A stretch of DNA of 34,509 nt from assembly GCA_027575805.1 (NCBI GenBank), contig JANBPU010000169.1:1-34509 (forward strand). The letters run 5' to 3'. Below the pieces are notes generated by a model. It saw only the letters and a program-made list of their open reading frames with translations, had not been told where the DNA came from and ran no database searches. Below, piece by piece: positions 30,024-34,509 of this stretch. The DNA is from Mycoemilia scoparia. Taxonomy: Eukaryota; Kickxellomycota; Kickxellomycetes; Kickxellales; Kickxellaceae. The number at the start of each line of letters is the position of its first letter. Position 1 is the first letter of the stretch. Position numbers and translations under genes: made by a program.

Positions 30024-30340
30024 TGTCGGGACATGACTCAACCAGACAGGCATATAAAAGCTCTAAAATATCTTTGCTAGTTCAGGATGGGTTACTCTAA
30101 GAGTGACTTGTTAGGCCAAAGTCAAACCTGGGTGATCACTACAATTCTGTATCACCCAGAATCACTTTATTAGGATTTATTATTTTTATTTTATTTATAA
30201 ATATTTTCATTTGGTAATACTGTGATAGGGGGCGCCTCTATCTCCTTTATATAATTTTACTATTATTTATTTAAATAAAGTTATGATTGAAAGGATTTAC
30301 TAGTGTTTACCCTTAATATTGTCATTATTAGTGTTATTAC
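30024..30340 (+). mobile_element. Possible solo LTR, distantly related to family L
   Basis: Begins TGTCGGGACATGACTCAACC, a start typical of gypsy LTRs, followed by CATATAAAAGCTC (TATA-like) and AATAAAGTTATGATTGAAAG, which parallels AATAAAGTTGTGGTTGAAAG in family L. The 3' end is not clear (no CA plus flank duplication found), so boundaries are approximate. Confidence 0.35.
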
Positions 30341-30568
30341 TACTACCACCACCACCACCATTACAATACGAGAATTTGTGTTTTATTCAAGAAAGGCTTA
30401 AACTTTAGCTGGATTAATATCCAAAAACACAGTCACTTTTTTACAGAGCCTTTTTATTATCATTGGACAAATTATTTGTGTTTTTCATTAGTAGTATCAA
30501 TGTTTATTGATAATTTAATTCAGTGGTAAAAATAATCCCTAACCCTATCTTTGACTTCAAACAGAGCA

Positions 30569-30836
30569 ATGGTATTTAGCTATGATGAAAGTGACAATGA
30601 TAATAATGGTTATTATGCCATTGATGATGGCTATTTTCCAACAATTAAAAGTATATTTTGTGGCTTAATATTACTTTATTTGCCATACTTTAGTCTTATC
30701 CAATAACATTTTCCTTTTTCACATGAAATTTCGATATTACTATCCTTTCTCTCTCCAAACAATACTTACAGATACACACGCATTGCCAAAAGTTTTAAAA
30801 GAAAGAAAAGATTCGATATTGGCAAATGATAAATAA
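30569..30836 (+). CDS. Possible tiny two-exon gene, 48 aa
   Basis: Exons 30569-30650 and 30772-30836 join across a 121-bp intron (GTATAT...CTTACAG) into a 48-aa frame. The first exon is acidic (MVFSYDESDNDNNGYYAIDD) and the second basic and helical (THALPKVLKERKDSILANDK). The sequence is too short to recognise. Support: the splice sites and the frame across the junction fit. Against: the length, and the possibility that these are exons of a longer gene. Confidence 0.35.
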
Positions 30837-31870
30837 TCCTCAGAACTGGATACTAGATACTTACTGTTACTGTTGCTGTTGCTGTTGCATCTTTTCCTCT
30901 TTCTGTGATTCAAGGTAGGCGAGTAGTGCGTCATGTATAATCGGCCTTGTAGACTTCTTTTTTACTCCCACACAGATAAGTACAAAAACAAGTATTGGTG
31001 ACGACGGCTGGATTTATAAACCAAGCTTGTTTCATCAGCCTTTATATTATATCATTTTCTTCATCTTTTAGCCTTTTCTCTCTCTGTCTGTCTGTCTGTC
31101 TCTAAACTCATCTTTTTTGGTTTTGAACAACATATTATCAAGAGCTTTGATGTTTGGATAATTCCTTTGTACTGATCATACGTAATCTGAACACAAAGAG
31201 AAACAAACCATAGAATTCTCAATAGACTATTTTTTCCATCCTTAAAGTTCCAAAAAGTAGTAGTAGTAGTATTAGTAGTATCCCGTGTTATCTTCAGCTG
31301 ACACCACTTACACCATATCAACATCGTCACTCTTGCATTCTTAAGCATAAACTTACCTGGGCAATTGTATATAAAAATATATCAATATATCTTCAAGTAC
31401 ATAACAACATCCACTTCAGTTTTATTACCCAACATTTGTACTTATTAATTCCATTTGCTTTATTTCAAAGGACTCAATAACCCTCAGTCTGTTTAGCATA
31501 ATCCCCAATCCAGCCCTTTGCTCTTTCTTTATGCAAAGCGATAAGTCTGCTGTGTAAACCCAATCTCAAGCTTCATCATTTTATTCGGGTTTGCTTCTGT
31601 TGCTGTTGCTGGTAAGTAGTTACATTTCCTTACATTCATATCAATATATATAATAGCAGTATTACATTTGTTAACAACATATACACACATATGCATGTAG
31701 AATCATTCAGGCGCCATAAGCAATATTTTCTCTCTCTCCCTTTCTATAATATATATATATATATATATATATAGCGTTCTGCTGATATATTGCATCCAAC
31801 ATACACTATAGTCATAGAAACACACATACACAGAGATTTAGTTTTGCCTTCAAAAACCACATAATCAATC
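30837..31870. other. Unresolved region; possible minus-strand exon near 30867-31010
   Basis: On the minus strand a frame after a CAG (about 31007) reads KKKSTRPIIHDALLAYLESQ and ends in six Gln at the stop at 30867-30869, looking like the last exon of a gene convergent with the 48-aa one. Possible upstream pieces with GT/AG signals exist (donor CCCAG-GTAAGT near 31360, acceptor TTCAG near 31190), but I could not build a convincing model. The right part is the leader and promoter area of the TVP15-like gene, with AG and TA microsatellites (31748-31772). Confidence 0.3.
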
Positions 31871-32616
31871 ATGTCATTGACTCAGTTCCATTTACCAAAA
31901 CGCCTTCTGGTTTTCAGAATAATAAATGGCGGCTTTGCTATATTCTGGGCAGCAATTGGTATCTACAGCATGGTTCCGGGAACCGCCGAGTCGGTTACTA
32001 ATGGTCTTGTCACGATATTTTGTTCCTGTCTGGTATTTTCTCTTGAATTGGCTTATATTCCTAAACTTCGTGCTAATTGTAAATTTTTGTTTAATTTCTT
32101 GGGCCGCGGGATCTGTAAGTACATTCCGACCTGGTTTGTTGTGATATCTAGTAATATTTGAAAGTGCCGACTGACAATTTGTTGTTTTATTTCCAAACTA
32201 TTTGATTCGTTAATTGTACACCGGACTTTCAATATCCAATTACACATTGCATATAGTTTATCTGTTGTAAGTATATTGAAACAATTATCAGCAATATTTA
32301 CCAGTAAAGATACAAGGTTCTCTGATAACCCCATTGTAGCTGATATCTATAATTTTATGCCTATTTTTTTAGACTGGGTTTGATTATCATGTCCGGGAGT
32401 CTAGTCAATATTATTGCAGCTGCAATGACACTTGCTTTAGCAGTTGTGTTTATTTGCATGTACTGGTCAAGATATGATCTATACGATGATACAAACAAAG
32501 TCCAAAGAACTAGCAGTGATGCTCGATCATATGAATCCGGAATGGTCGACAGAGGAGTACATCCAAATAGTGGTGCTGGTGCTGGCATCTCGCTTCCACA
32601 AACTCCTTCACGTTAG
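31871..32616 (+). CDS. COPI-associated / TVP15-like Golgi membrane protein, 165 aa
   Basis: Three exons: 31871-32114, the 10-nt microexon 32257-32266, and 32373-32616 (244+10+244 nt, 166 codons with stop). The joined protein has four hydrophobic spans: about 12-32 (LLVFRIINGGFAIFWAAIGI), 40-60, 80-102 and 103-122. The third is completed by the microexon, giving LGRGIFYLLLGLIIMSGSLV, a hallmark-like stretch of the COPI-associated/TVP15 family, tetraspan proteins of late Golgi vesicles. A polar tail follows (YDLYDDTNKVQRTSSDARSY, ending LPQTPSR). Without the microexon the frame is lost, which supports the model strongly. The family call rests on the overall layout and the GRG-FYL-GL motif. Confidence 0.8.
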
Positions 32617-32714
32617 CGTTTGGTCTGTTGTCGGATTTTGAAATGAACTACTGGTATATCTTGTTTGTGTAAATCATGTTTAAACACGTAATATTATATA
32701 GCATTTAAGTTTAC

Positions 32715-32745
<31 letters not shown>

Positions 32746-33053
32746 TTCAACATTATTTATAAAAGTACAATTAATCTTATTTGTTGTAGATTACACGGCA
32801 TGTTGTCAAATCAATAACTGATGGATTCCTTTAATTGGCATTATCTTTTCCAAAAAGCTTGGAAACAGAGTGAAACCAAATAAACCCATAACGACGCATT
32901 GATTATCGACTATTTTTAATTTATATCTTTATCATGAATACCAGATCAAAGAGCAAGGACAAATTATCAACTAGTTTTGCTTTATCATCGACCACAAAAA
33001 ATAGAAACGAATATATATATATATAAAGCTATTTTTTCGATACAAATATTATA
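32617..33053. other. Spacer between the TVP15-like and Nudix genes
   Basis: Holds a TTA microsatellite (32716-32745) and, just before the Nudix gene, ATATATATATATAAAG (about 33011-33028), a likely TATA region only about 30-40 bp from that ATG. No gene seen. Confidence 0.45.
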
Positions 33054-34335
33054 ATGTCTGAATCTACCCTTTCTAAATATCCAACTACTGGAACATACAG
33101 GACCATTCTCCAGGTTGTCCAAAACTGCAACTCATTTGAATACGATCCTATTAACGATCCAGAATGCCAAAAACTATACAAGTTTTACATTCCAGACAAC
33201 CCTACTTCCGACCCCACAAGCAACAACAGTGAAAAAACCAAAGAAATAATGGTAGGACTATTAGATCCAGAATCAATTCCTGCTCTCGAATCATTCAATA
33301 ACAACAAAAACACTGATGATGAACCACCAGTATTCGTAATCGATCACACAGACCGCACTCTAAAATTTGCACCCCACTACGCAAGCACCCAACAGTCGCG
33401 CAGCCAAATCATGAGCCAAGTACTCACAACCCTAAAATCCCAAAACGCCTGGCCAATCTTGGCAAAATGGCGAAACGAAAAATACCCAGTTTATGGAAAA
33501 ACCGGAAACCTATTGTTATCAATGGAACGCGCTGCATCATATACGTTTGGAATTCGCACCTATGGGGTCCACATTAACGGATATACAAAAACTGCTTCCC
33601 CCAGTTCTTCTTCTTCTTCTTCTTCTTCAGGAGAGGAAATAAAGATGTGGGTGGCCAGACGGTCTTTAACTAAACAAACATGGCCCGGATTTCTTGATCA
33701 AATAGTTGCGGGTGGTATTGCGACTGGATACAGTATGATCGATACTGTGGTAAAGGAATGCGAAGAAGAAGCTGGCCTGAGTCCTGAATTGGCTAAAAAT
33801 GCCGTGGCGGCTGGTACTATTCAATATTTTACTAGATCCCAATATGGACTGCAACCTGAAACCCAATATGTTTATGATTTGGAAATTCCGGAAAACATTG
33901 TGCCCAAACCTAATGATGGTGAGGTTGGTGCCTTTTATTTATGGTCGCTTGATGAGGTAATTATAAATACAAGATTTATTTGGTTATCTGTTTGGGTTTG
34001 GCACAACCCTTTTTAAATATTTCACAGGATGCTAATTTACCTTGTCTTGTATTCATTGATCTGTTAGATAAAGTCACGACTTTTGGCTGGTGAATTTAAA
34101 CCAAATTGTGCGGTTTGTAAGTATCGTTTATATCATTTTGTCTATTTCAATGTGTGGACTTCTAACATAAATGGCTGTTGATTGTTAAATCATTTTGTGT
34201 TTATAATTCTTATATAAAGGCGTTATCGACTTTATGATCAGACATGGCCACATTAACGGCGACAATGATCCTGAATATCTTAAAATTATTGACAATATTC
34301 ATGTTCCTCTTCCGATGCCCGGCCCTTCTATCTAA
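33054..34335 (+). CDS. Nudix hydrolase with DUF4743 domain, 355 aa
   Basis: Three exons: 33054-33956, 34068-34116 and 34220-34335 (introns GTAATT...TTAG and GTAAGT...AAAG). Exon 3 continues the family-typical IDFMIRHGHI. The N-terminal half (about 20-170) is DUF4743-like. A Ser run (183-192) is coded by a TTC/TCT microsatellite. Then KMWVARRSLTKQTWPGFLDQ leads into the Nudix box (220-242), which ends VVKECEEEAGL. The catalytic Glu pair is present, Arg is Lys, and the first Glu of the classical box is Tyr. The family includes yeast YJR142W, known to hydrolyse damaged thiamine diphosphate analogues, and the N-terminal part of S. pombe Tnr3. The same kind of role is inferred here. Confidence 0.9.
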
Positions 34336-34345
34336 ACGGCAGAGA

Positions 34346-34489
34346 AGTCTCCCCTAAAAGGGTGGTACCAAGATACTTGTTTGGATATCAGCCGATCATC
34401 ACTGAGTCTCCAGCTAAAACATATGGGGTATGTGCTGATTTTCAGGTAAAGTGTAGGAGTATCTGTCTGTTTCCTTTTGACGGGGAACT
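34346..34489. repeat. Short inverted-repeat element, family B, copy 2
   Basis: Starts AGTCTCCCCTAAAAGGG and ends CCTTTTGACGGGGAACT (inverted). Alignable over its whole length with 284-425. It begins 10 bp after the Nudix stop codon, so it must form most of that gene's 3' UTR or terminator region. Confidence 0.65.
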
Positions 34490-34509
34490 GGTCAGATAAT
34501 GTTTTAAAT

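Overview
The window looks like a piece of nuclear genome from an AT-rich filamentous fungus, most likely an early-diverging one (Mucoromycota, with a Phycomyces/Mucorales flavour). The reasons are short GT-AG introns (about 85-190 bp) with GTAAGT-like donors, no operons, many simple-sequence repeats, fungal gene families, an IS1595/ISXO2-type (Merlin-like) transposon and Ty3/gypsy chromodomain retrotransposon debris. The species is inferred, not read from a marker gene.

Layout. A tRNA-Trp(CCA) lies at the left edge on the minus strand, with two small inverted-repeat elements just upstream. Then come a hypothetical coiled-coil protein (2547-3041, +), an aquaglyceroporin (3762-4943, -), a long non-coding stretch rich in microsatellites (about 5-10 kb) and a drug/metabolite-type transporter (10358-12016, -). 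From about 13.36 to 19.63 kb lies a composite transposon island: an LTR-like repeat, a Merlin-like DNA transposon with tandemly repeated ends and a frameshifted transposase, a decayed gypsy integrase-chromodomain region, a decayed FunK1-like fragment, and a solo LTR inserted in another solo LTR with a perfect 5-bp target-site duplication. Right of the island are host genes: mitochondrial ribosomal protein uL22m (20414-21388, 1 intron); a six-exon adhesin-like protein (22788-24862); three tandem genes for unknown multi-pass membrane proteins (25894-26472, 27388-28062, 29134-29715); a tentative tiny two-exon gene (30569-30836); a COPI-associated/TVP15-like Golgi membrane protein with a 10-nt microexon (31871-32616); and a DUF4743-Nudix hydrolase (33054-34335, 2 introns).

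The housekeeping genes are independent units (water/glycerol transport, solute transport, mitochondrial translation, Golgi membrane, thiamine-related Nudix). The best candidate for something undescribed is the three-gene membrane-protein array. Copies 1 and 3 are almost identical from about 0.6 kb upstream of the start through codon 54, then diverge sharply with mostly amino-acid-changing differences, while promoter and 3' UTR elements stay conserved, even in the diverged middle copy. Two short inverted-repeat families are scattered through the window; one of them lies near both window edges.
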